The notes beneath the pieces are model-generated. The model saw nothing but the letters and a program-made list of their open reading frames with translations, searched no databases and was not told the origin of the DNA. Shown one piece after another: positions 53,141-60,358 of a stretch of DNA of 64,000 bases. The DNA is taken from NCBI GenBank assembly GCA_020848835.1, contig JADLHJ010000049.1, positions 1-64,000 of the forward strand, read 5' to 3'. The stretch comes from Candidatus Hydrogenedentota bacterium. GTDB lineage: Bacteria > Hydrogenedentota > Hydrogenedentia > Hydrogenedentales > SLHB01. A program made the position numbers and the translations under genes. The stretch's first letter is position 1. Each line of letters starts with the position of its first letter.

Positions 53141-53947
53141 TTACACAACCGCCTCGTTTGTTAGCGGCGCTGTTTCGCCGGCACGCGGACGCTGCCCCTT
53201 CACAATGATGTTTGGCCGCCCTATGCTCTGTCCGGAAAGTTGACGGTTTAACGGATCTCGGTAGCCCACACGCACAAGTCGGCGCACTGCGTTCGTGGTG
53301 TTGATATAACTGCCATGCACGGTAAAGATATTGAAACACACGACGTCGCCACGCTTCGCTGACACTGGCGTCGTGTCTTCAAGTTTGTACGCGCCCGTAT
53401 CGAGATGAGGCGTACACGCTTCTCCCTCCGGTGTGACCGTAATATGGGGTAACGCCCCGCCTGCGTGTGAACCGCGCAAAAAACGAATCTCGCCATTCGC
53501 GTGACACGTATCGTCGAGATGCACGAGCACATCAAGGTACCGATCGTTCTCATGCTCGTAAAACGCGTTGTCCTGATGCATCGGAAAGGGATGCCCCGAT
53601 TCCGGCGGCTTGGCGTGCAACGTGCTGTGGTGCAGTTCAACGTTTGGGCTTCCGAGCAGCGCGGAGATCGAATCCACAAGTTCCCGTTTTGACACGGCGC
53701 GCATCCACGCTTCGGAATAGAAATGTAGATCGTGCAAGGAAGTCAGCCGCGACTTCCTCTCCGTTTCTTCATCCATGTACTCCTTGCGCCACGGACCCGT
53801 CCACCCGATCTCGGTGATGGCCCACTCCTCCATCATAAAATCGAGACCGCGTTCGAGTTCATCCATTTCGCTCGGTGTGTAGACATTCGAAATGCGCAGG
53901 TATCCAACCTCACGAAAGAAAGCAACATCGTCATTCGTAATGAGCAC
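53141..53947 (-). CDS. Phytanoyl-CoA dioxygenase (PhyH) family protein
   Basis: A 268-residue Fe(II)/2-oxoglutarate-dependent dioxygenase. The facial triad is visible as MHQDN (HxD) and TVHGS, and the distal Arg in RRLVRVGYRD binds 2-oxoglutarate. The N-terminus FFREVGYLRISNVYTPSEMDELE is the usual start of the family. The start is GTG 53947 preceded by GAGGTGG. It could hydroxylate a small molecule or lipid chain; the substrate is unknown. It is second in the operon after the zinc-ribbon membrane protein. Confidence 0.9.
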   Translation of the reverse strand: MLITNDDVAFFREVGYLRISNVYTPSEMDELERGLDFMMEEWAITEIGWTGPWRKEYMDEETERKSRLTSLHDLHFYSEAWMRAVSKRELVDSISALLGSPNVELHHSTLHAKPPESGHPFPMHQDNAFYEHENDRYLDVLVHLDDTCHANGEIRFLRGSHAGGALPHITVTPEGEACTPHLDTGAYKLEDTTPVSAKRGDVVCFNIFTVHGSYINTTNAVRRLVRVGYRDPLNRQLSGQSIGRPNIIVKGQRPRAGETAPLTNEAVV

Positions 53948-53956
53948 AAACCACCT

Positions 53957-54514
53957 CTACGCATTCTCGCGGTAATTTCGTAACACGACGCTGAACGCCC
54001 CCGCCAACGAGCCGGCAATCGCACCCATAAACGTATATACATACGTGGCAACGTCCGGCGGCGCGATTAAGTACGACTCGCCGAAATAATGTAGCGTGGT
54101 ATCCACCGCGCCCAGCACACAACCCACCAGCGCAGCCATTCCCAGGCCAAGTTCCAGCGTCGAGGTCACAGCCCAGATACTCCCCACAAGAAAGCCGAGC
54201 ATCCCGCCAAAATTTAACCCTGACTTCAGCGCCGTGTGGTCACCTTGGTCGCCAATGATCAGGTGCATCAATACGCCGGCAACCACACCCAAAACCGCCG
54301 CACATGCCCAGCCCGACAGCAGCGCACGAATCACCAGCCTCTTGTAATCGATTTTCGACGGGGCAGGTGGCTTCGCAGGTGCGACAGATTGCCGGACCGG
54401 TGCGGCCAGTATGTCCCCTGCCAATGCGCCAGCACTTGCGAGGTCTGCGCCGCATACGGCGCACTGTTTTGCCTGCCCCATCAATGCCACGCCACAAATT
54501 GGACACGCACCCAT
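53957..54514 (-). CDS. Zinc-ribbon membrane protein
   Basis: A 185-residue protein with an N-terminal zinc ribbon (CPICGVAL, CAVCGADL; two CxxC pairs), an Ala/Pro-rich linker and four or five membrane segments (about 62-85, 95-113, 116-136, 152-175). This architecture recurs in uncharacterised inner-membrane proteins. It heads the operon PhyH-XdhC-MocA-sialidase with a 9-nt gap to PhyH. No function is proposed. Confidence 0.75.
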   Translation of the reverse strand: MGACPICGVALMGQAKQCAVCGADLASAGALAGDILAAPVRQSVAPAKPPAPSKIDYKRLVIRALLSGWACAAVLGVVAGVLMHLIIGDQGDHTALKSGLNFGGMLGFLVGSIWAVTSTLELGLGMAALVGCVLGAVDTTLHYFGESYLIAPPDVATYVYTFMGAIAGSLAGAFSVVLRNYRENA

Positions 54515-54604
54515 ATCGCAGCGACCTCCCGTAACCTATTGTCACCCAATAGATTGTGTAGCCTGCCCGCATTGCACGGGCCACAACTATGACCGCGCCA
54601 CCGC

Positions 54605-54634
54605 TTGACGATGTCTTCAAAACGATGGTTTAAT
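54605..54634 (+). promoter_or_regulatory. Sigma-70 promoter of the pseudopilin gene
   Basis: TTGACG (54605-54610), an 18-nt spacer and TTTAAT (54629-54634) match consensus in 5 of 6 positions each. The transcript would start near 54641, about 29 nt before ATG 54670. Confidence 0.6.
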
Positions 54635-54669
54635 TGTACGAACCGTCTTTACTGCGAGGTATCTCTTCC

Positions 54670-55593
54670 ATGAAACGTGCTGGATTCACTCTGATCGAAC
54701 TGTTGGTCGTCATCGCGATTATCGCGATCTTGGCGGCCATTCTGCTACCCGCTTTGGCCCGCGCCCGCGAAGCCGCCCGCCGCGCCGCCTGCCAGAACAA
54801 TCTGAAGCAAATGGGCATCGTATTCAAGATGTACTCCGGCGAAAGCCGCGGCGGCAAATTGCCCCGCACCCACGGAGACCAGGCCTTCGGCTCGGCCGCC
54901 AACGCCACAGGCTGCGATCCGGGCTCGCTACAGGCCGCACCGGCCTTCTCGCCAATCGCGCCCGCCGTTTTCCCGGAGTATCTCACGGACGTAAACGTGT
55001 TGCTCTGCCCATCCGATCCGCCAGATGCGCCCGAAGACAATCCCATGCTGCGGGTACGAGACGACGGAAGCAACACCTGCGCGTACGTCGGCTACGTCAC
55101 CTACGGCGATCAAAGCTACAACTATCTAGGCTACCTGTTTGATCGATGCGATTCGAGTGACGCATTTGTGTCTACGCCATTGCCCGGTCCGGCGCAGCTC
55201 GTCGGCGCCGCGCTTATCTACGGCGGTGTGTTGTTCAACGAGGACCCCGCGGACGATGTTGTTCTCGAAGATAGCATCGACCTGAACAACGTCGGCTTCG
55301 GCGGGCTAGGCTACGGCAACGGCGGCACGGACACGATCCATCGACTGCGCGAAGGCATCGAGCGCTTCACCATCACCGACATCAACAATCCTGCGAGCAG
55401 CGCATCCTCCCAAAGCGAGATGCCGATCATGTGGGACAAGCTCGCCACAAGTGTGAGCGGCGGTGTCGGTTTCAATCACGTCCCCGGCGGCTGCAACACG
55501 ATGTACATGGACGGACACGTTGCCTTCGTGAAGCTCGGCGAAGACTTCCCTGCCACGCCAGAAAACGCACAACTGAATTCGCTCTTCGAGTAA
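54670..55593 (+). CDS. Prepilin-type DUF1559-like pseudopilin
   Basis: A 307-residue exported protein with a class III/type II pseudopilin N-terminus ([17 protein letters not shown]) and the family continuation [20 protein letters not shown], followed by a large globular domain. The C-terminal [10 protein letters not shown] motif (H-x-DGHV) is common in planctomycete-type G proteins of this class. ATG 54670 is chosen over the upstream in-frame TTG at 54634, which falls in the -10 box. GAGGT lies 11 nt upstream. It could be a minor pseudopilin or a surface adhesin. A strong terminator follows. Confidence 0.92.
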   Translation: MKRAGFTLIELLVVIAIIAILAAILLPALARAREAARRAACQNNLKQMGIVFKMYSGESRGGKLPRTHGDQAFGSAANATGCDPGSLQAAPAFSPIAPAVFPEYLTDVNVLLCPSDPPDAPEDNPMLRVRDDGSNTCAYVGYVTYGDQSYNYLGYLFDRCDSSDAFVSTPLPGPAQLVGAALIYGGVLFNEDPADDVVLEDSIDLNNVGFGGLGYGNGGTDTIHRLREGIERFTITDINNPASSASSQSEMPIMWDKLATSVSGGVGFNHVPGGCNTMYMDGHVAFVKLGEDFPATPENAQLNSLFE

Positions 55594-55610
55594 TTCAAAA
55601 AGTAATATGG

Positions 55611-55649
55611 AAAGCCTCCATTCCGTCGAATTCGGAATGGAGGCTTTTT
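55611..55649 (+). terminator. Rho-independent terminator after the pseudopilin gene
   Basis: AAAGCCTCCATTCCG (55611-55625) pairs perfectly with CGGAATGGAGGCTTT (55633-55647), loop 7 nt, with a T-run continuing to 55649. Confidence 0.95.
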
Positions 55650-55659
55650 AGTTTGCTCT

Positions 55660-55733
55660 CGTTCCCAAGCTCCCCTATTCCACTCGTTCCCAAGCTCCGG
55701 CTTGGGAACGCACTCTTGAAAAGCTCTGCTTTG
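55660..55733. repeat. Composite intergenic repeat (GTTCCCAAGC palindrome plus 21-bp element)
   Basis: A partial copy GTTCCCAAGCTCC (55661-55673) precedes a full palindrome CGTTCCCAAGC-TCCG-GCTTGGGAACG (55685-55710, 11-bp stem). Directly after it, 55713-55733 is a 21-base sequence repeated exactly at 63100-63120, with its own AAAGC-TCT-GCTTT mini-palindrome. Confidence 0.8.
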
Positions 55734-55754
55734 TTCTTCGCACGTTTCAAAAAG

Positions 55755-56291
55755 CTACGGTGTCTCGGTTTCCAACGCCACCGCAAACTTCCCCGTGAAC
55801 CCAAACGGCTCAACACCCGCAAGCAGAATCGTATACGCCCACGCGCCCGCATACGCATCGAGCGTGCCATCGTCGTCTTGATCGACGCCCGTACCGCCCA
55901 ACGTCAACACAACACACAAAGCCGTCGTGCATCCGCCCGAAATCAGCGTCAGCGTACCGTTGTCCTGCAAAGCGCCCGCAACTTCAACGACACTCGGCGG
56001 TGGCGTGTCGATCCATTCCGGCAATTCCATGCACGAATAATCGATTGTCACAGTACCGGTTACGAAATGGTCTTCCGGAAAATTCGCGCCGATGTTCTGC
56101 GTGAGTTCGATCTGAAGTGGACAATCCTTGATCCGTTGCGGATCGTCTTCATTGCTCTTGCCGCGCCACGTGCCGACATACGTACCCGTCGTGTCATAAG
56201 GTGGCGGCGGAAATGTGCCGGGCGGGCATCCAGTTAGCGCGAGCGAAAGGCTCGCTACGAGTAACAATGCAACTGTGCGTCGATGGACCAT
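55755..56291 (-). CDS. Putative lipoprotein, 178 residues
   Basis: Exported lipoprotein: basic N-terminus, hydrophobic core and lipobox LTGC with Cys22. The mature part is beta-rich, with a calcium-site-like DQDDDGTLDAY, and several Cys that may form disulfides. SD GGGAG gives 7-nt spacing to the ATG at 56291. I do not recognise the fold. It lies downstream of the DUF1573 gene on the same strand with a 94-nt gap. Confidence 0.75.
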   Translation of the reverse strand: MVHRRTVALLLVASLSLALTGCPPGTFPPPPYDTTGTYVGTWRGKSNEDDPQRIKDCPLQIELTQNIGANFPEDHFVTGTVTIDYSCMELPEWIDTPPPSVVEVAGALQDNGTLTLISGGCTTALCVVLTLGGTGVDQDDDGTLDAYAGAWAYTILLAGVEPFGFTGKFAVALETETP

Positions 56292-56385
56292 TACAATTCT
56301 CCCGTTCTGGTCCAGGCACGGACTAATTCATCTGACCCCTGCGTGCATCTGACTACCCTACGCGGCAAACAGGTTTCATATGCTA

Positions 56386-57672
56386 TCAGCGTTGAACGAT
56401 GACGGGCACTGAAACCAATTCATCGCCAGGCAAGTCGGTCTCGATTGAAAGCAGCGCTCCGCGAGCGGCCGTCTCGATCGACTCAGCGATTGAAACCTCT
56501 ATTACAGCGGGCTTGCTGTTGTCTTCACACTTCGCCGTCACAATAGTCGCCTTGATTCGCTCCGAACCGCTTGACGCCTTCTTGATGGTGAAGGCACTCG
56601 TTTCACAACGCAGTTCGATGCGCTGCGTTGCGCGCGTTGCGTTGAGCATAATCACATCGGGAACCGCTTGAATTGCGCTGCCGACACTGAAATATACGGG
56701 CACTTTCGCAACAGGACTGTCCCCCGCCGTCGTCATGACATAGACCGTCGCACTGCAAGCGCCCGCGACAGCGTTGTCGGCAACGAACACGCTGATTTTG
56801 CGCAGGTCTTCTCCTTGCATCTGGTCCAATTCCGCGCGTACCGGACCCACAGCCTGCACGCCGACGATGTCCGGCGCGCGCCCGCCGCGACTAGACCGCA
56901 CCAGCACTTCACCAATCTTTGCGCCACGCGCCATGCGGCTCTGCGTCGCAGCGATCTCCAACGGCGTGACGATTACGTCGCCCACAACAATTCCATTCGC
57001 GGGAATCTTTACAGTTGTCTCTTCAGACTCAACTCGTACGCGGGCCGTTACCGTCGCAAACATCTCGCCAAGCGGCGCATCCTTCGCAAGCGCGAACTTC
57101 ACATCGATCATCTGCTGTCCGTTACGCGTAACCTTGACCGCCTTTGGCGTCAGCGACGCTTGATCCGACGCGATTTCAATCAATTCGATCTCATGCGTTG
57201 CTTCGCCGGGTACGATGACCACGGTGCGCCGAATCTCTTCACCGCGCGGCGCCTGCTGCCACGCAAGCCCTTTAGGCGGACGCAAAATCGTCAGCGTCTC
57301 TATATTCGCCGTGACGTTGATCGTAACGGCAGGGCGCTCCGGATCGTTTGTGGTGATCGCAACAACAGCCGATTGCATGCCCGTGCGATCGGTCGTATCG
57401 AACCGCACCGTCGCGTTCTTTGATTTCCCCGGCGGAATGCTGCCGAACTCGCCCTCGGGCACGTCAATTGTCGTGCACCCGCACGTCGTCTTACCGCGCA
57501 ACACGATCAACGGCGAATCGCCGTCATTGAAAATGACGACAGTCTTTTCCGCCTGCGTGCCCGCCTGCATCGCACCAAAGTCCAACGCTTCCGGCTCGAC
57601 GCGAATCTTTGGCGCAGCAACAGCGGTAACTCCACACACGCACACAAAGACGAAGCACCTTAGTAACAACAC
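56386..57672 (-). CDS. Exported DUF1573-containing protein
   Basis: A 428-residue secreted protein. I start at GTG 57672 (signal LLLRCFVFVCVCGVTAVAA) with GGAG 10 nt upstream; the longer frame to 57759 runs through a GGGCG palindromic repeat and is rejected. The N-terminal domain has DFGAMQAGTQAEKTVVIFNDGDSPL and KTTCGCTTIDVP, the DUF1573 signature with its Cys-x-Cys, an immunoglobulin-like fold. Later beta-sandwich modules fill the rest. Such proteins are periplasmic or surface associated; function unknown. Confidence 0.85.
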   Translation of the reverse strand: MLLLRCFVFVCVCGVTAVAAPKIRVEPEALDFGAMQAGTQAEKTVVIFNDGDSPLIVLRGKTTCGCTTIDVPEGEFGSIPPGKSKNATVRFDTTDRTGMQSAVVAITTNDPERPAVTINVTANIETLTILRPPKGLAWQQAPRGEEIRRTVVIVPGEATHEIELIEIASDQASLTPKAVKVTRNGQQMIDVKFALAKDAPLGEMFATVTARVRVESEETTVKIPANGIVVGDVIVTPLEIAATQSRMARGAKIGEVLVRSSRGGRAPDIVGVQAVGPVRAELDQMQGEDLRKISVFVADNAVAGACSATVYVMTTAGDSPVAKVPVYFSVGSAIQAVPDVIMLNATRATQRIELRCETSAFTIKKASSGSERIKATIVTAKCEDNSKPAVIEVSIAESIETAARGALLSIETDLPGDELVSVPVIVQR

Positions 57673-57734
57673 GTCATCACTACTCCAAACAAAAATGATG
57701 CACGAAAAAGCGCGCGCAGTCTGTAAAAGGAGCG

Positions 57735-57749
57735 CGGGCGTCTCGCCCG
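57735..57749. repeat. GGGCG palindrome repeat
   Basis: CGGGCG (57735-57740), TCT, CGCCCG (57744-57749). I recall this intergenic repeat from many environmental genomes; read in one frame it gives the spurious peptide GETPALL, as happens upstream of the DUF1573 start. Confidence 0.65.
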
Positions 57750-57781
57750 TGATTCGCACAAGGTTTCCACCAGTGCAACCA

Positions 57782-60358
57782 CTAACTGTTATGCTCTAAA
57801 CCCTCCGCAATTGCCGTAATAAACTTCGGATGATACTCCCCGAACTTCGCACCCGCGGTATTACGGCACATCACAATGATCAACTGGTTCTCCGGATCGA
57901 TCCGCAATGTCGCCGCCGACGCCGCGCCATGCCCATACGTTTTCTTGCTCAAACCCGGCTCAGGCGTCCACACCGCGCCAATACCCCATTCGAGATTGTC
58001 CGCGGGAAACGACACATATGGTGCGAGTTTAACCGGCAGGAACTTCTCAAACGTCTCTTCCTTGAAGAACCGCTTGTCGCCATACGCGCCCTTGTTCAGC
58101 AGCATTTGCGCAATCGTCGCGATGTCGCGCGGCGCGCTCATCGTACGCGCGCTCATGTCGATCTCGTCGGTATTCGCGCAGCCCAGCGGCCCCCACATGT
58201 GCTTCCGGAAAAACTGCGGCAACGCCTCGCCCGTGATCTGCTCGATCGCCTTGCCCGCAATCGCATAACCGCAACCGTTATAGCCGTGCCGCGTACCAAC
58301 TTCGAGATAGGGATAGTAGCCCGCGACCACTTCCTCATAATCGTTCATTTCATCGCCGTAGTGATCGTTAAACATGCGCGGCGGTACGATGCCAAGTTGC
58401 AGACCATTCGTATGCACAAAACAGTGACGCACGGTCAGCGGCGTCTTCACCTCGATCCCTCGCAACTGCGGCACATACTGATCCAGCGGCGCATCAAGAT
58501 CGACCAGTCCCTGATCGACCAGCGTCATCATCGACACACCCGAAAGGAATTTCGAGATCGACGCCATCCAGCTCTTCGTGTCGAGCGTAATCGGCGCGCC
58601 ATAGCGATCGCCATACGCGTTCTCAAAAAACACGACGCCGTTGCGCACCAGGCAAACTGAGAAAGGTTCCTTGCTCGCCTCAACCCATTCTTTTAAGACT
58701 CCGTCAATCTTTTCGATTGCTTCTGGCTTGATCCCCGCTTCCTGTGCGCTGCCGTTGCGCATCGTCGTTGCAGGCGCGCCTTCCTTGGGATACGGACACA
58801 CGAACGCATTCGGGTGTGCCGCTTCCATGCCATCGAGTTTGCGCTTCAACCCGACCCACCATTGCCGATCCAGCGCGAACACGTCGTCATACACGCCGCG
58901 CGGCCCGCTGCCCTGCGGCGTTTCACTCAGCCCCGCGAGCAACACCGCTGAATCTTTGTCTTCCGCAACAGCATCCTGCATCTGCCATTGAATGAATTTG
59001 CCGACAGACGCGCCTTGCGCCGTCATCGATCCGTGATCGATGCCAAGCTCTGACGGGATGACCACGTTGCCTTCAGGCTTCAGATACCACCAGCTAAAAA
59101 CGTTGTATGGTTGCGGCTGCTTGTACAATGTCGCATAGCGGCGCAAGGGACGGCCCACATCCGGAATGATGTCAATCACCGCGCCGTAACGCCCCGGCTT
59201 CTCCGCGGAAGTCACCTTGTTGTATTGCGCATCATAATATGCCGTTTCGATACGGTACTTGCCGAGATAACGCTCCGCGAGCAGTGGGTTCGCATAATCG
59301 CACCCGGGGAACGAGTTGCCCTGAAACACGGGAGGCGCAAAGCGCGGCGCATACGTCATCAGCTTTTGCGCGCGCCACACCTGCGCATCGGGCAACGCCA
59401 GCGTTGTGGCCAATTGCCGGCCAACGCGAACGGATAGCGCCTCAAACGATTTACCCGGCGGCGGCATGTGGAACGCAAACGAGGCGCGCGCACGCCCCGC
59501 ATCATCCGCGAACGTGCCTTCCACGATCACGCGTCGAGTTTCGTTCACCGTCGCTTGCTTACCAATCCACTCCTTCGCCGCCACCACGCGCACTACCGTC
59601 CGCGCCAGTTCGTCGTACTGTGCGCGCGCCACTGCGTTCACGGGTGCGCTGGCCTTGTTCGCCAGGCGAAGCCGATGCATCGAGAGTGTGCGGCCCGCCG
59701 CGGGTGTTTGCGGATACCATGCCGCCCGAAACACGCGGTCGTTCGCGTCTACATCGTTCAAGTGCACTTGCAGTGCCGTTTCCAGACCCGCTTTGGGCGT
59801 GATCGCAAGGTTCTTCCACGGCAACAGGACTTCTATCGCGTATCCGCCGTCGGTCTTTGCGCGTGCGGCTTCGATCGCTGCGGCATCCCGCGGCTCGCGT
59901 TTGCGCCAATCGAAAACCTTGTACTTCATCTCGGGAACTTCGGCCGTCATACCCGGCGCTATCGCGAAATGGATCAGGTCCTCCGCGCCCACTTCGGGCG
60001 ACACAAGCAGTTCGATGCTGTCCTTCTGCTGATACGTATTCTCGTCCTGGTTTTCGACAAAAGCGTCGTCGCGTATACTCGCAAACACCAGCAGGCCGCG
60101 TTCGTCCCAAGCGAGACGAAACGCCGGATCGAAATCGGATGGCGCCTGCGCTGCGCCATCCACCGATGTCACGACATTGACGCGGAATCCCGCGTCCTTC
60201 CAATCCTTCGCATCGCCATCGATTGCTATGCCTTTCAATTTCGGAATGTCATACGTCCGCGACTCCGAAACCGGCGCCTGCGCAAACACTGCAAGCGGTA
60301 GCGTCGCGGCAACGGCAAGCAACACAATCTGACTCCAACCCCATCGATTCTTCTGCAT
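57782..60358 (-). CDS. CBM9-like domain fused to a beta-lactamase-type serine hydrolase
   Basis: An 858-residue secreted protein with signal peptide (ending AVFAQ). Residues about 45-235 resemble a CBM9/DOMON-type sugar-binding sandwich (AIDGDAKDWKDAGF; LRLANKA region at its end). A middle region (250-540) is unassigned. From about 555 there is a class C beta-lactamase/DD-peptidase-like domain: SISK (SxxK near residue 600), RHGYNGCGYAIAG in the place of the YxN motif and a C-terminal YGHGAAS. These enzymes act on esters, D-peptides or peptidoglycan. The start codon directly follows the stop of the upstream YncE/phosphatase gene (TAAATG). Confidence 0.83.
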   Translation of the reverse strand: MQKNRWGWSQIVLLAVAATLPLAVFAQAPVSESRTYDIPKLKGIAIDGDAKDWKDAGFRVNVVTSVDGAAQAPSDFDPAFRLAWDERGLLVFASIRDDAFVENQDENTYQQKDSIELLVSPEVGAEDLIHFAIAPGMTAEVPEMKYKVFDWRKREPRDAAAIEAARAKTDGGYAIEVLLPWKNLAITPKAGLETALQVHLNDVDANDRVFRAAWYPQTPAAGRTLSMHRLRLANKASAPVNAVARAQYDELARTVVRVVAAKEWIGKQATVNETRRVIVEGTFADDAGRARASFAFHMPPPGKSFEALSVRVGRQLATTLALPDAQVWRAQKLMTYAPRFAPPVFQGNSFPGCDYANPLLAERYLGKYRIETAYYDAQYNKVTSAEKPGRYGAVIDIIPDVGRPLRRYATLYKQPQPYNVFSWWYLKPEGNVVIPSELGIDHGSMTAQGASVGKFIQWQMQDAVAEDKDSAVLLAGLSETPQGSGPRGVYDDVFALDRQWWVGLKRKLDGMEAAHPNAFVCPYPKEGAPATTMRNGSAQEAGIKPEAIEKIDGVLKEWVEASKEPFSVCLVRNGVVFFENAYGDRYGAPITLDTKSWMASISKFLSGVSMMTLVDQGLVDLDAPLDQYVPQLRGIEVKTPLTVRHCFVHTNGLQLGIVPPRMFNDHYGDEMNDYEEVVAGYYPYLEVGTRHGYNGCGYAIAGKAIEQITGEALPQFFRKHMWGPLGCANTDEIDMSARTMSAPRDIATIAQMLLNKGAYGDKRFFKEETFEKFLPVKLAPYVSFPADNLEWGIGAVWTPEPGLSKKTYGHGAASAATLRIDPENQLIIVMCRNTAGAKFGEYHPKFITAIAEGLEHNS

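Noticed and set aside
57673-57759. N-terminal extension of the DUF1573 gene
   Set aside because: The added residues come from an intergenic GGGCG palindrome, precede the signal peptide and lack an SD.
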